Assembly: GCA_036677505.1 (NCBI GenBank)
Contig: JAVBWK010000036.1
Location: forward strand, 38,045-102,044
From: UBA2227 sp036677505
GTDB taxonomy: Bacteria; Bacillota_I; Bacilli_A; Erysipelotrichales; Erysipelotrichaceae
DNA: 64,000 nt
Direction of reading: 5' to 3'
Shown here: in pieces, positions 43,704 through 53,395 of the stretch
Numbering within the stretch: position 1 is the first letter of the stretch
Layout: each line of letters opens with the position of its first letter
Notes under the pieces: generated by a model
The model's database searches: none
What the model saw: only the letters and a program-made list of their open reading frames with translations
What the model was told of the DNA's origin: nothing
Program-made: the position numbers and the translations under genes

Positions 43704-45895
43704 CGCATTTCCTCATTTCGCTTTTGTACTAAGAATGTAGCAACCTGCTGTCCTTTGGTTTTTCTTCCGAACCCTTCATCCATACCATTCTTACGGGCCA
43801 GTTCCGGTGTGACCTGAGTCCCTCCGGCAACCAAAATCAGGCGGTCGCGCACCCCTTTTTCAACACATATCTCATGAAGTTTCTTCATGTTTTTGTAGTG
43901 AATATCATCATGACTGATGATCGTCGATATCAGTATGGCATCGGCCGATGTTTCGATCGCCGCATCCACCAATTTCGACAATGCCACGGAAGTTCCCAGA
44001 TATATGCACTCAAATCCGAACTTCTCAATGCCGCCGTGTTTGATATCGATGATTTCCCTTAAACCGACAGAATGTTCATCCTCACCCACGGTTGCGGCAA
44101 CGATTTTAAAGGGTCGTTGGCGAATGGCCTGTTTCAAAGCTTCTTCTTCAAGCATCGGTGCTTTTTGCTCTATTTTTAATGAATCCAAAGCGATGTCAAA
44201 ACTGACCTTTCCTTTGACTTCAACCCGGGTACCCTCAGCCGGATGCATGATTTCCGTGTGAATGACCTCGGTTTCTGACAAATTCATTTGCCTTGCTGCT
44301 TCTAAAGCTGCAGCTCTCGCCAAGTCGGAAGATAAAGGAAAGAACATAGTCAGCAATACGACACCATCCCCCTGCCATTCCATTTCCGGCCTGACGATTT
44401 TCTGATCTCTGTACTTTTGCGTTTCCTTCAGGCGAAGATAAACATTGTCCGTCTCATCTAACTCATCAATGAAGATGATTTTATCATGATCTTCAAAGGT
44501 ACATCCCGATATGATAGAAGAAGGATCCTGAGTCCCATAATCTTCGGGATGATTATTGCCGAAATGAGCCGTGACCGGGGCTAAATAATCATGATTGCGA
44601 GGATAAACCGAGTCGGCAGAGATACCGCCGTTGACTTTACGGGCGATACCGTCACCGTTGCGCTGAGGATAAAAACCAGAATCGACAAAGTATCCTTGTG
44701 CTACGGCTTCAAAATAACCGCCGGCCTCAATCATTTCTTCCATCATCAAAACCGCACGTTCCTTAAGCTCGCGAACCTGTTCTTTCAGTCGCGGACTGTC
44801 ACGGTCGATTTTTACAAACTCATTGATTCCATCCAAACCCGCAAACACCTGCTTTGCGGTATCGACGGCTTCTATGTTATAGATATGCCAAGGGACATTG
44901 CGGCCTTCATCCGGAGTAATGGTGGATTGAATGTCGGCAGAGGTCAGCTGCGAAATCAACAGATTCAGCGTATGGGTGACCGTAGCTTCACGCACGGAAG
45001 ATTCCATATATTTGGTATTCATCTGAGCCCGCATACGGACATTGGGAAATAACTCTCTTAATGCAATGGCGTACGGTAAATCCATCCGGACACATGGTGC
45101 CGGAGGTGCTGTCGGCGGAACTGTGGACAAACAGATGTTTTCTTCCTTGATACCACACCCAAGTGAAAATGAGGTATTGATGGCATGTTGGACCAAAAGC
45201 TCTGGAGTTACTTTCCAAGCTTCAACGGCCGTAGCATTGGCATTGTGTGCCCCATCAATCTGCGCGAGGTTGCCGTAGGCCATGATCGTCTTTGATTCAG
45301 CCGCATCGACAAAAGATCGCACCATATTGATGTTTCGGTAAAGTACATTGTACTGCGGATCCTGATGGGCACCGTTGACCCCTTCTTCGACAAACATGAC
45401 CGCGATTTCCGGACCGGCAACGCCGGAAACATACGAATGATAGTTGATCGGCCGGCCGACTTCGTCTTCAATCATGTCGAGTGCTTTACGCTGGGCACGT
45501 ACTTGCTTACGGGTAATCGGTATTCCGCCGACCCCTTGCGGAGTCCCTTCGATCAGACCGTCAAAATGACTTTGACCGGCCGTACGGATGACCATCATAT
45601 GATCAGCACCGTGAATGGCTGCCATCCGCATCCGACGGATATCATCTTCAAATCGTCCTGAAGCGATTTCTGTGGTAATCACCGCTTTGGGTTGAGGATC
45701 AATCGAGTCAAAGGCATGACTGGCAGGAAGTCCGATGGAAGTTTTAAGATTTTCGGACATATCCGAATACTCAAATTTACCGATGGTTTGCTTTGCGATA
45801 GGATTTCGCCAATGCCAGCCTCTTCGCCGTGGGACATAATGTTCTAAATTGCCCAGGATCGCTTCGATGTTCAGTTTCTCGTCAAATGATTTCAT
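43700..45895 (-). CDS. oraE: D-ornithine 4,5-aminomutase, large (E) subunit
   Basis: Adenosylcobalamin- and PLP-dependent enzyme that moves the 5-amino group of D-ornithine to C4, giving 2,4-diaminopentanoate. About 731 residues from the ATG at 45895, where GGGAGG lies upstream; the frame opens earlier but that part overlaps oraS. TIM-barrel N-terminal region, then a C-terminal B12-binding domain whose DxHxxG motif is DEHSVG (about 606-611, cobalt-ligand His). It overlaps oraS by 14 bases, matching the small/large order in Clostridium sticklandii-type clusters. Confidence 0.96.
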   Translation of the reverse strand: MKSFDEKLNIEAILGNLEHYVPRRRGWHWRNPIAKQTIGKFEYSDMSENLKTSIGLPASHAFDSIDPQPKAVITTEIASGRFEDDIRRMRMAAIHGADHMMVIRTAGQSHFDGLIEGTPQGVGGIPITRKQVRAQRKALDMIEDEVGRPINYHSYVSGVAGPEIAVMFVEEGVNGAHQDPQYNVLYRNINMVRSFVDAAESKTIMAYGNLAQIDGAHNANATAVEAWKVTPELLVQHAINTSFSLGCGIKEENICLSTVPPTAPPAPCVRMDLPYAIALRELFPNVRMRAQMNTKYMESSVREATVTHTLNLLISQLTSADIQSTITPDEGRNVPWHIYNIEAVDTAKQVFAGLDGINEFVKIDRDSPRLKEQVRELKERAVLMMEEMIEAGGYFEAVAQGYFVDSGFYPQRNGDGIARKVNGGISADSVYPRNHDYLAPVTAHFGNNHPEDYGTQDPSSIISGCTFEDHDKIIFIDELDETDNVYLRLKETQKYRDQKIVRPEMEWQGDGVVLLTMFFPLSSDLARAAALEAARQMNLSETEVIHTEIMHPAEGTRVEVKGKVSFDIALDSLKIEQKAPMLEEEALKQAIRQRPFKIVAATVGEDEHSVGLREIIDIKHGGIEKFGFECIYLGTSVALSKLVDAAIETSADAILISTIISHDDIHYKNMKKLHEICVEKGVRDRLILVAGGTQVTPELARKNGMDEGFGRKTKGQQVATFLVQKRNEEMR

Positions 45896-46253
45896 TGAGC
45901 AGACCTCCCGGCGAAAAATGCTTTGTAAAAAATGATTCATCTGTGCATCGTTCAATCGCTTCGCGCAATGGACAGTGATAATATTTCATGACTTTGATAA
46001 CGCAATGGCCAGCTCCGCTGGAAATGACACCGCACGATATCGCATGTCCGACGATCGCAGATGCTTCAATGCTGCTGGCTCCCATGCGCAAAAGTACCGA
46101 TCGTTCAATCGACGGTGTCGTGTGGGTTTTGGCTAAATCAAGCATCGGATCGACCAACTGCTGGCTCAGCTGCCAGAATTTTTGGTGAAGTTCTTGGTCA
46201 GATAAGTTTCTCAATGACTCTCTGCGAACTTCAAAATCATCATTCCGTTTCAT
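45882..46253 (-). CDS. oraS: D-ornithine 4,5-aminomutase, small (S) subunit
   Basis: 123 residues. Small subunit that completes the OraSE complex with the PLP/B12 large subunit. Identification rests on size, the RDD(F)EVRRESLRNLSDQELHQKFW start typical of the subunit, and its position directly before oraE with a 14-base overlap. GGAGACGG lies before the ATG at 46253. Confidence 0.93.
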   Translation of the reverse strand: MKRNDDFEVRRESLRNLSDQELHQKFWQLSQQLVDPMLDLAKTHTTPSIERSVLLRMGASSIEASAIVGHAISCGVISSGAGHCVIKVMKYYHCPLREAIERCTDESFFTKHFSPGGLLNEII

Positions 46254-47658
46254 GACCGTCTCCTTTCAACAGATTAACTGCTGATCGTATCCATTCTCTC
46301 GATACGTTGCATTCGGCAGATAAATAATCAACATCATCCTCTGTCAGTATGACTTTAGGATGCAAATTCAGCTGATTCCTCAGATAAGACATCCGTAGCT
46401 TGTCGAGATCGACCGGCTGTGCCGAAATTTTTCGCAGGTGATCCGGTAAAATGATATTCTCACCGGCGATTTCCTGTTGAGGATCACCGATACGGATATC
46501 GATTCCCCGCTCTTTCGCAAAACTCAACTGGGCATTCATATGTTTCCCTGCACCGGTGTACTCAGTTTCCTGAACCACGATGATCTGATCCTCACGCATG
46601 GTCTGAGCTAATGAGAATGCAACCGCAAGTGAAGTGTTTCCCGCCGGACCCCGCTCCAGACCTTCCAGTTTAGCCAAGGCTTCCGTCATATAAAAAACCT
46701 CACCCTGTTTGACGGTATAGTATTTATCCATATAGCGCAACGGACGGGCAGCCGAATAGGTCACATCGGACCGGTCGGGATGCATGGCAAAAGGAAAACC
46801 AAATCCGGTGTGACCGGTCGTAAAGGACTTGCGGTTAAAATCTGAGTCACTGGCCATATGCAATCCATGTAAATCGACACTGGCACCGACGATCGGACAG
46901 TGACATCCGGCTTTCTTCGCTCCCCTTGCCGTAGCGGTCAGATTACCGCCTCCGGCATGCGTGACAATGATCATATCCGGGTCTTTCCCGGTGATTTTAC
47001 GGATATCTTCGACACATTCGATTCCCAAGGTTTCCAAAGAGGCAATACCATAAGGACTGTACAGTGAAGCATTGAAATATCCGGTCTGCTCGAGCAGATC
47101 CAAAAATACCACAAACAGCTCCGGCCCGACCGAACACTGAATGACTTCCGCTCCATACGCTTCAATTGCCCGAGCCTTTTCGAGAATCTCAGGTTGATAG
47201 ACCCCGGCAGAGTCAAAACTTTCCTGAACAATGATGCATTTCAGATTCAGTTTGGCACACATCGCCGCAACCGCAGCTCCATAATTTCCGGATGTTGCTG
47301 CCATTACCCCGGGATATCCAAGTTTTTTGGCATGGAAAACGCTGATGGCCGCCCGGCGGGCCTTGAAACTGCCTGATAAATTGCAAGCTTCGTCTTTAAG
47401 GTATATTTTTGCGCCGTATCCCGGATTAGATATTGCCTTGATCAGACGGTTGATATGAGTCAGCTGAAGCATCGGTGTCGAACCTACTCCAAAAGACTGT
47501 TGAATCGATCGTGCTTCTTCGATCGGATATCCGGTCTCTGACATCATCAGTTCATAATCAAAAGCAATATCCGATATTTTGTATCTGAGAAAATCGATGT
47601 CTATTGCCTTTTTCATAATTTCATTTTTCCGATTGAGGATCGATTGCGCTTTATTCAT
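46240..47658 (-). CDS. ortB: 2-amino-4-oxopentanoate thiolase, beta subunit
   Basis: PLP-dependent enzyme of the threonine-synthase/cysteine-synthase fold that, with OrtA, splits 2-amino-4-oxopentanoate with CoA into acetyl-CoA and D-alanine. About 472 residues from the ATG at 47658. The PLP lysine is in NLSGSFKARRAA, with an SGNYGAAVAA loop and a glycine-rich THAGGGNLTATA phosphate loop. It overlaps ortA and oraS by a few bases each, so the operon is tightly coupled. Confidence 0.95.
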   Translation of the reverse strand: MNKAQSILNRKNEIMKKAIDIDFLRYKISDIAFDYELMMSETGYPIEEARSIQQSFGVGSTPMLQLTHINRLIKAISNPGYGAKIYLKDEACNLSGSFKARRAAISVFHAKKLGYPGVMAATSGNYGAAVAAMCAKLNLKCIIVQESFDSAGVYQPEILEKARAIEAYGAEVIQCSVGPELFVVFLDLLEQTGYFNASLYSPYGIASLETLGIECVEDIRKITGKDPDMIIVTHAGGGNLTATARGAKKAGCHCPIVGASVDLHGLHMASDSDFNRKSFTTGHTGFGFPFAMHPDRSDVTYSAARPLRYMDKYYTVKQGEVFYMTEALAKLEGLERGPAGNTSLAVAFSLAQTMREDQIIVVQETEYTGAGKHMNAQLSFAKERGIDIRIGDPQQEIAGENIILPDHLRKISAQPVDLDKLRMSYLRNQLNLHPKVILTEDDVDYLSAECNVSREWIRSAVNLLKGDGHETE

Positions 47659-47959
47659 CACAATCACCTGTCGTTATATTCTTCAGCTGTGATTCAATAT
47701 ATTCCGTTTCTTTCAGATAATTTCCAAATGAGTGACGGTATGAAGGAAAAACCTCCAGTAATCTGCCCTCAATGTATCTTCCGGTTTTAGTTACAACTGA
47801 ACAGCTATTCCCGATCTCAACGGTTTCATCCGACAGAAAACCTTTGATCCTTAATGTAAAATCTTTTGCTTGTGTATCTGCCGGAAGATGGTTCTGCCGC
47901 TGTTTTGCCATCAGATACACTTGTTCGATTAAAACCCAATCTCCCTTATGGGCTACCAT
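47651..47959 (-). CDS. ortA: 2-amino-4-oxopentanoate thiolase, alpha subunit
   Basis: Small subunit of the OrtAB thiolase, 102 residues, the size expected. Conserved-looking features are GDWVLIEQVYL at the N-terminus and RLKIKGFL-type strand (LRIKGFLSDETVEIG). It overlaps ord by seven bases and ortB by eight. Without the neighbours it would be hard to name. Confidence 0.9.
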   Translation of the reverse strand: MVAHKGDWVLIEQVYLMAKQRQNHLPADTQAKDFTLRIKGFLSDETVEIGNSCSVVTKTGRYIEGRLLEVFPSYRHSFGNYLKETEYIESQLKNITTGDCDE

Positions 47960-48999
47960 AACTCTTCCTCAAGATACAGTCGCATATCACCTAAGATTGC
48001 TCTGGGCAGCGGAAGATCGAGCATCGTTTTGATTCCGGGTTTCGAATTGATCACTGCGGGAATACTGTTGACGGCCATCGCAATCGTCCCGATACCGCCA
48101 TCGACTTCCGGTGTGATGACCATCGATACCGGCGGCGTTCCTACGATCGTTATGTAGTCCCCGGTGGTGATCCCTTCACTTTGCGGTTCGACTTGTTGGG
48201 GATGTTTCAGCGTGATGAAAGGATACTCGTTGACATATGCTGTCGCAACCATATCGCACCCGGCAACATCTCCGGCATCCACGGTCGCATGGGGGGCAAC
48301 CCGATTGATGGATGAGACAATCGGCCGGTTCTTGATTTCAATCTTATCGAAATCCGTATGAAACGCTTCAGACATCATGGCCATGCTCTGATCAAATCCG
48401 ATATGACCGGCCAGTGTACCCTCTTTCTGACGCTGATAAAACTGCGCGACCGATATCCCGACACCTTGTTCATGCATCACGGATTTACCAAAGGGTGACA
48501 GTGAGTTGACCCGGCTGACTTCAATCTGCTCGACACTGGTACATACCGAGGTCAGGGCGATCACCAAGGCATCCATCATAAATCCCGGATTGATCCCGGT
48601 CCCTAATACGGTCACATTATTTTCTTTTGCTTTTCGGTGAATCAGTTCGGATATCTCCCGATCCGCAGCAAAAGGATATGACATCTCTTCAGCAATCGAG
48701 ATGACATTCATTCTTTTTTCGATGCAAGCCAGAATTTTATCTTTCGATGTTTTGACAAATGAATCCGTACATAAAATTGCGACATCGGCATTGGCCGATT
48801 TCAATCCATCAGCCTCATCCTGGATGATCAGAGGCATCGGATTTAACAGTTCCACAAGCTCATCGACCCGTTTACCTACTTTATCCCCACGGGCAATGAC
48901 CGTAGTGATTTCGACTCCTTTTTTGACTGATAATGCTTTAATGACACCGGCACCCATAGCACCGATGCCCCATACACAAACACGAATCGATCTGCTCAT
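47953..48999 (-). CDS. ord: 2,4-diaminopentanoate dehydrogenase
   Basis: NAD(P)-dependent oxidative deaminase turning 2,4-diaminopentanoate into 2-amino-4-oxopentanoate. 348 residues. The N-terminal Rossmann motif is VWGIGAMGAGVIKAL, and the GTGINPGFMMDAL segment is shared with diaminopimelate-dehydrogenase-like enzymes. It is the first gene of the ornithine operon, with its own promoter and a cre match. AAGGAG precedes the ATG at 48999. Confidence 0.95.
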   Translation of the reverse strand: MSRSIRVCVWGIGAMGAGVIKALSVKKGVEITTVIARGDKVGKRVDELVELLNPMPLIIQDEADGLKSANADVAILCTDSFVKTSKDKILACIEKRMNVISIAEEMSYPFAADREISELIHRKAKENNVTVLGTGINPGFMMDALVIALTSVCTSVEQIEVSRVNSLSPFGKSVMHEQGVGISVAQFYQRQKEGTLAGHIGFDQSMAMMSEAFHTDFDKIEIKNRPIVSSINRVAPHATVDAGDVAGCDMVATAYVNEYPFITLKHPQQVEPQSEGITTGDYITIVGTPPVSMVITPEVDGGIGTIAMAVNSIPAVINSKPGIKTMLDLPLPRAILGDMRLYLEEELW

Positions 49000-49016
49000 A
49001 TGATTTCTCCTTCTTG

Positions 49017-49031
49017 ATGTAAACGCTTTCC
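49017..49031. promoter_or_regulatory. cre-like CcpA operator at the ord promoter
   Basis: ATGTAAACGCTTTCC. It matches the common cre consensus TGWNANCGNTNWCA at 13 of 14 positions (only the final base differs). It covers the expected transcription start (near 49031) of the ornithine operon, a place where CcpA binding would block initiation. ccpA is encoded in the same window. Confidence 0.75.
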
Positions 49032-49037
49032 TCTTTT

Positions 49038-49066
49038 ATTTTAGCCTAAAAAAAGGGATTTTTTAA
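49038..49066 (-). promoter_or_regulatory. Candidate promoter of the ornithine operon
   Basis: Minus strand TTAAAA (49061-49066), 17-base spacer, TAAAAT (49038-49043). The -35 is weak and overlaps the terminator of the RND gene, but spacing is ideal. Confidence 0.5.
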
Positions 49067-49070
49067 CCCC
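49048..49070 (-). terminator. Terminator after the RND transporter gene
   Basis: Weak stem GGGGTT / AATCCC followed by a run of seven T on the minus strand; the RND stop codon lies in the hairpin. Confidence 0.7.
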
Positions 49071-52000
49071 TGTTTTCTTTAATGATTAAATGATACAGAA
49101 CTGGCACGATGACCATCGTCAGGATCGTAGACATCAGCAAGCCGAAAAAGAGTACCAAGGCCATCGGCGCCGTCATCGGATCTTCTGAAATAATCAGCGG
49201 TACCAAGCCGATGCATGTCGTCAGTGTCGTCAGCATGATCGGACGATATCGTTCATCGATGGCATCTTTACAGCTGCTTATGACAGATTTACCCATCCGG
49301 ACACCCTCATCCATGACTTCCATCAGCAGAATGCCGTTATTTACGACGATCCCGATAAGGCTGACAGCGCCCAATAAAGCCATCGCCTGAATATCGATCT
49401 GGAATAAAAACAGTCCCAGAAAAACACCGGTCAGCGACAACGGTATACTGGTCATGATGATCAGCGGTTTTGTCAGTTTATCAAACTGGATGAGAAGGAT
49501 CATATAGATCAAAGCGATAACGATCAGTGCCGAAACTCCGAGGTTGGAAACAAGATCGGTAATATTCTTCAGCTCACCTTTATACTCGATAGCTGTATCG
49601 CCGATCAGCGTATCAGAAGTCAGTTTTTCCTTAAATGCCAGTTCGATGGTCGCTGCCGAATAGCCGGGCAATACATCCGCCAAAACGGTCACTGTACGTT
49701 TGCGGTTTTGTCTGTAAATCGAAGGCTGGGTTGCCTGAATATCGATCCGGGCCAACTGGCTCAGCTGCATGTATGCATCAGTTGCTGAGGATTTTATCGG
49801 CAGTCGGTACAGCTGATCCAGTGTACTGATATCCGCTTTGACAAGGATATCCATTTCTCTTCCCCCCGATTTATAGACCGAAGGTTTCGCACCCATCAAA
49901 GATGTATTGATCTGCTTGACGATGTCATATTTTAAGATACCGCTGGTGGCAAGGTAATCCTCATCGATATTTACCAGATACTCGTATTCCTTAGAAACAA
50001 ATGTGTCCCGTATGGAAGTCGTCCCTTCAATACTTGACAGCAACTCGCGGATGTTGGCGGATGTTGCCAGCAAATCATCGAGATCATCGCCGCTTAGGGC
50101 TAATACAAGCTTCGCTTCGACCGGCATGGCATACTCAAGATAACGGACTTCAACTTTCGCTCCGATGACTGACTCGTTGATTCTTTGCTGAATGGCGAAT
50201 CCGATCTCTTCATTGCTTTGATATTGACTGTTATCGAGATCGATCGTCAGTAGCAGCTGTGCAACATCCGCAGCTGGCGCACTGTTGACTACGGTGATAA
50301 AAAACTTCGGCAAACCCGTGCCGACGGAAGAAGTGACGCTTTTTACTTCATCAAACTCATCAAGCAATGCATAGATCTGATCATGAACCTGAGCGGTTTT
50401 CTCAAGAGACGCCGACTCAGATTCGATATTGATATACAGCACCGGCTTATCCGAATAAGGGAAAAAACTGATGTTCAGTTGCGAGAATAGAAGTCCGGCT
50501 ATCAGCAATGTGGCAAATGCTATGGAAATTGCCGATTTAGGATAGCGTAATCCGGCTATCAGCAACTCATCGAAGAAACGCCGGGTAAACGACTTTCTGG
50601 TTTTTTCAATTCGCTGCTGACTTTCCGGTTTAAAGAACATATACGCAAATATTGGCAGGATCAGCATTGCCGTAAAATAAGAAGCAATCAGCGTCGAGAT
50701 GATTACGATTGGGATCGTCGCAACGGTTTTACCGATCACACCGGGCACAAAGAGCAGAATACCAAAAGTCACGATCGTCGTCAGCGTCGAAGTAAAAATC
50801 GGACGGGAAGTTTCTTTGACCGCATGCTCGATGGCCGAAAGTTTCTCTTCTCCCTGATTGAGACGGCTTTGAATTGCCTCGCAGATGACAATGCCATTGT
50901 CAACCAGGATCCCTAGCGAGATGATCAGTGCCGCAATCGATATGAAGTGAAATTCGATTTTCATCAGGTACATGACGATAAAAGTGATCAAAATTGAAAC
51001 CGGCAAAATGATCGACATGATCACGGCGTTACGCAAATGAACGCCGATCATAACGATGATAACGATCAGTACGACACTTTCCAGAAGGTTGAAAATAAAA
51101 GAACTGATCGATCGGTTAATATCTTCAGGTGAATACGTCACTTCGGTAAAATCGATATCCTGAGGGACCTGGGATTTCATTTCGTTGATGACTTTTCGTA
51201 CTTGTGAACCGATGATGACCGCATTGGTGTTGCTTTCAAAATATCCCGTAAGCAATACGGCATTTTGACCGTTGTGCTGATAATAATACTGATTGACTGC
51301 TTCGATGCTCACGGTTGCTACATCCTTCAAACGTACAAAACCCACCTGTTCCATCGATCCGCTGATGACGATATTTTCAATATCCTTTAGCGTTTCAAAA
51401 GTAGCCGGGGTCTGTACATTGATCTTCGAGTCTTCATAATTGATCGATCCGGAAGGAATGGTCAGATTTTGAGCCTGAAGCAATCCGACGATCGTTTCCA
51501 TCGAAACACGATATAAATATAAATCATCAATATTCACTTCAATAACGACTTGCTTCTCAAGATTACCGTCAATGTCGACTCGGGTCACACCACTGACACT
51601 TTCAATCGCAGTCTGAATGTTCTCGGCATATGCCACTAAGTCATCGATATCATACTTATCGTTGGACAGTGAGATAATGAACTGAGGAACTTCAGTCAGA
51701 TCGGTTTTGATGACACTTTCCAATGCCAGCGGCGGCAATTCTTTCTGTACATCCTCCATCAGCTGGCGCACATGAGCCATCGCAGACTCCGGATCGACAT
51801 CGATTTTAAACATGATGACTACGACCGAAGCACTGTTGACCGAATATGAGTTAAGTACATCGACTCCCTGCAATCGACTGAGTTTATTCTCGATTTTTTT
51901 TGTGACCATCTCTTCGACTTCTGAAGAGGTTGCCCCCGGATAAACGGTCGTAATCATCGCTGCGGGAAGATTGGTGTTGGGATTTTCTTGTTTTGGTATC

Positions 52001-52095
52001 AGATAATAACTGTACAGGCCGAAAAATACCACAAATGCCAATGATAAAAGCACGATTTGGCGCTTATTTATAAAAAGTCTTACCAGTTTATTCAT
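49063..52095 (-). CDS. RND-family efflux transporter
   Basis: HAE1-like proton-driven exporter of 1010 residues with two large extracytoplasmic loops and twelve hydrophobic segments in two sets of six. The TM4 acidic pair of AcrB (Asp-Asp) reads D399-N400 here (GILVDNGIVI), so one of the two proton-relay Asp is replaced by Asn. It overlaps the HlyD-type gene by eight bases; tetR lies first. Substrate cannot be read from sequence; drugs, detergents or lipids are usual. Confidence 0.93.
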   Translation of the reverse strand: MNKLVRLFINKRQIVLLSLAFVVFFGLYSYYLIPKQENPNTNLPAAMITTVYPGATSSEVEEMVTKKIENKLSRLQGVDVLNSYSVNSASVVVIMFKIDVDPESAMAHVRQLMEDVQKELPPLALESVIKTDLTEVPQFIISLSNDKYDIDDLVAYAENIQTAIESVSGVTRVDIDGNLEKQVVIEVNIDDLYLYRVSMETIVGLLQAQNLTIPSGSINYEDSKINVQTPATFETLKDIENIVISGSMEQVGFVRLKDVATVSIEAVNQYYYQHNGQNAVLLTGYFESNTNAVIIGSQVRKVINEMKSQVPQDIDFTEVTYSPEDINRSISSFIFNLLESVVLIVIIVMIGVHLRNAVIMSIILPVSILITFIVMYLMKIEFHFISIAALIISLGILVDNGIVICEAIQSRLNQGEEKLSAIEHAVKETSRPIFTSTLTTIVTFGILLFVPGVIGKTVATIPIVIISTLIASYFTAMLILPIFAYMFFKPESQQRIEKTRKSFTRRFFDELLIAGLRYPKSAISIAFATLLIAGLLFSQLNISFFPYSDKPVLYINIESESASLEKTAQVHDQIYALLDEFDEVKSVTSSVGTGLPKFFITVVNSAPAADVAQLLLTIDLDNSQYQSNEEIGFAIQQRINESVIGAKVEVRYLEYAMPVEAKLVLALSGDDLDDLLATSANIRELLSSIEGTTSIRDTFVSKEYEYLVNIDEDYLATSGILKYDIVKQINTSLMGAKPSVYKSGGREMDILVKADISTLDQLYRLPIKSSATDAYMQLSQLARIDIQATQPSIYRQNRKRTVTVLADVLPGYSAATIELAFKEKLTSDTLIGDTAIEYKGELKNITDLVSNLGVSALIVIALIYMILLIQFDKLTKPLIIMTSIPLSLTGVFLGLFLFQIDIQAMALLGAVSLIGIVVNNGILLMEVMDEGVRMGKSVISSCKDAIDERYRPIMLTTLTTCIGLVPLIISEDPMTAPMALVLFFGLLMSTILTMVIVPVLYHLIIKENRG

Positions 52096-53395
52096 GGTCG
52101 ATGACCTCAGCGATTTTCACTTTGACACCCGGGCGGACCAGACGGCTGCCTTCAATCACGACCAAATCTCCGGGATTTAATCCCTCGGTCAAAACCTGCT
52201 GATTGTTGACCGTCGATAAAATGACTTTCCTTTTAACGATACGTTCGTCCTTGACGATATATACGAAATCTTCCCCGTCATTTTGAATCGTATTAAGCAT
52301 CAGCCAAATACCCAAACGTTTTCCTAACTCGATGGAAACGCCGGCGGTTTCACCGATATTCACTTGAGAGTAATCATCAATTGAAACATATGCTTGATAA
52401 GTGCGACTTGATGTATCCGGAATCTTGGCGATTTCAATGACTTTCCCGGTATATTGAATCTGGTTTACGGTGATTTCAGCTCTCTGATCGGGCTGAATCG
52501 TATTGATCATCGATTGTGAAATCCCGATAACTGCAGACATCTGATATGATGAAACGACCACGACCGGTGCCAACGGTGTTGCCAGTTCTCCCGCCTTTGC
52601 TACGACCTTGACGATAAAACCATCCATGTTTGCATAAATCCGAGTGGCCTGCAAATTATTATTCGCAAAAGTCAGATTGTTTTGAGCAATTGAATATTGA
52701 GAGTCGGCAGCATCGTAACTTGCTTTGGCTGCCTGATACCGTGAATAAGCAATCTCGACTTCTACCGGTGTCCCATTGGCCAAAGAAGCATCATACTCGG
52801 CTTTGGCAGCGGCGGCTTGCGCATCTTTCTGGGTATAATCGAGAAACGAGGCATTGGCTTGAACGGAACCTTCGCCAAACTCAGCGAGATCAGACTGATA
52901 CTGAGCATACGCCTGATCGGCCAAGTCCTGTTTGGTCAGATAGTCTTGTTTCAGTGCTTCAAGCTCTGCATCGGCAGTTGCCTTTTTATCCAGATAATCC
53001 TGCTCTTCCGCTTTCATGTTCGCTGCAGCCTGACGGCGCTGAGAATCCGCAACCCGCAGGCTTTCCTGGGCATTGCGTACCTGGATCGTCGCCTGCTGCG
53101 AATCGACGGTTGCCAAAAGATCGCCCTTTTTAACATCCTGCCCTTCAGTCACGTACACCCGTTCGATCGTGGCAATGGTACCGAAAGTTGCCTGTTGCAG
53201 AGTTTTCGGCTGGATGATACCGATGAATTTAACCAATTCATCATTTACCGTTTCACTGATTTTCATCACTTTGACCTGAGTGACCTTTTCTTCAAAAATG
53301 ATATCAACATTCTTTTTGGTCAACAGGAGTGTGACAATAACGGCTGAAAAAATCAAAAACAATACGAAAGCGATTTTCCATTTACTTTTTATCAT
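52088..53395 (-). CDS. HlyD/MFP-type efflux adaptor
   Basis: Membrane-fusion protein of 435 residues: N-terminal membrane anchor (about 8-26), lipoyl half-motif (TEGQDVKKGDLLATVDS), a long Ala-rich coiled-coil hairpin (about 105-230), second lipoyl half (FIVKVVAKAGELA), beta-barrel and membrane-proximal domains. Partners the RND gene it overlaps. No outer-membrane channel gene is present, as expected for a Gram-positive. Confidence 0.93.
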   Translation of the reverse strand: MIKSKWKIAFVLFLIFSAVIVTLLLTKKNVDIIFEEKVTQVKVMKISETVNDELVKFIGIIQPKTLQQATFGTIATIERVYVTEGQDVKKGDLLATVDSQQATIQVRNAQESLRVADSQRRQAAANMKAEEQDYLDKKATADAELEALKQDYLTKQDLADQAYAQYQSDLAEFGEGSVQANASFLDYTQKDAQAAAAKAEYDASLANGTPVEVEIAYSRYQAAKASYDAADSQYSIAQNNLTFANNNLQATRIYANMDGFIVKVVAKAGELATPLAPVVVVSSYQMSAVIGISQSMINTIQPDQRAEITVNQIQYTGKVIEIAKIPDTSSRTYQAYVSIDDYSQVNIGETAGVSIELGKRLGIWLMLNTIQNDGEDFVYIVKDERIVKRKVILSTVNNQQVLTEGLNPGDLVVIEGSRLVRPGVKVKIAEVIDHE

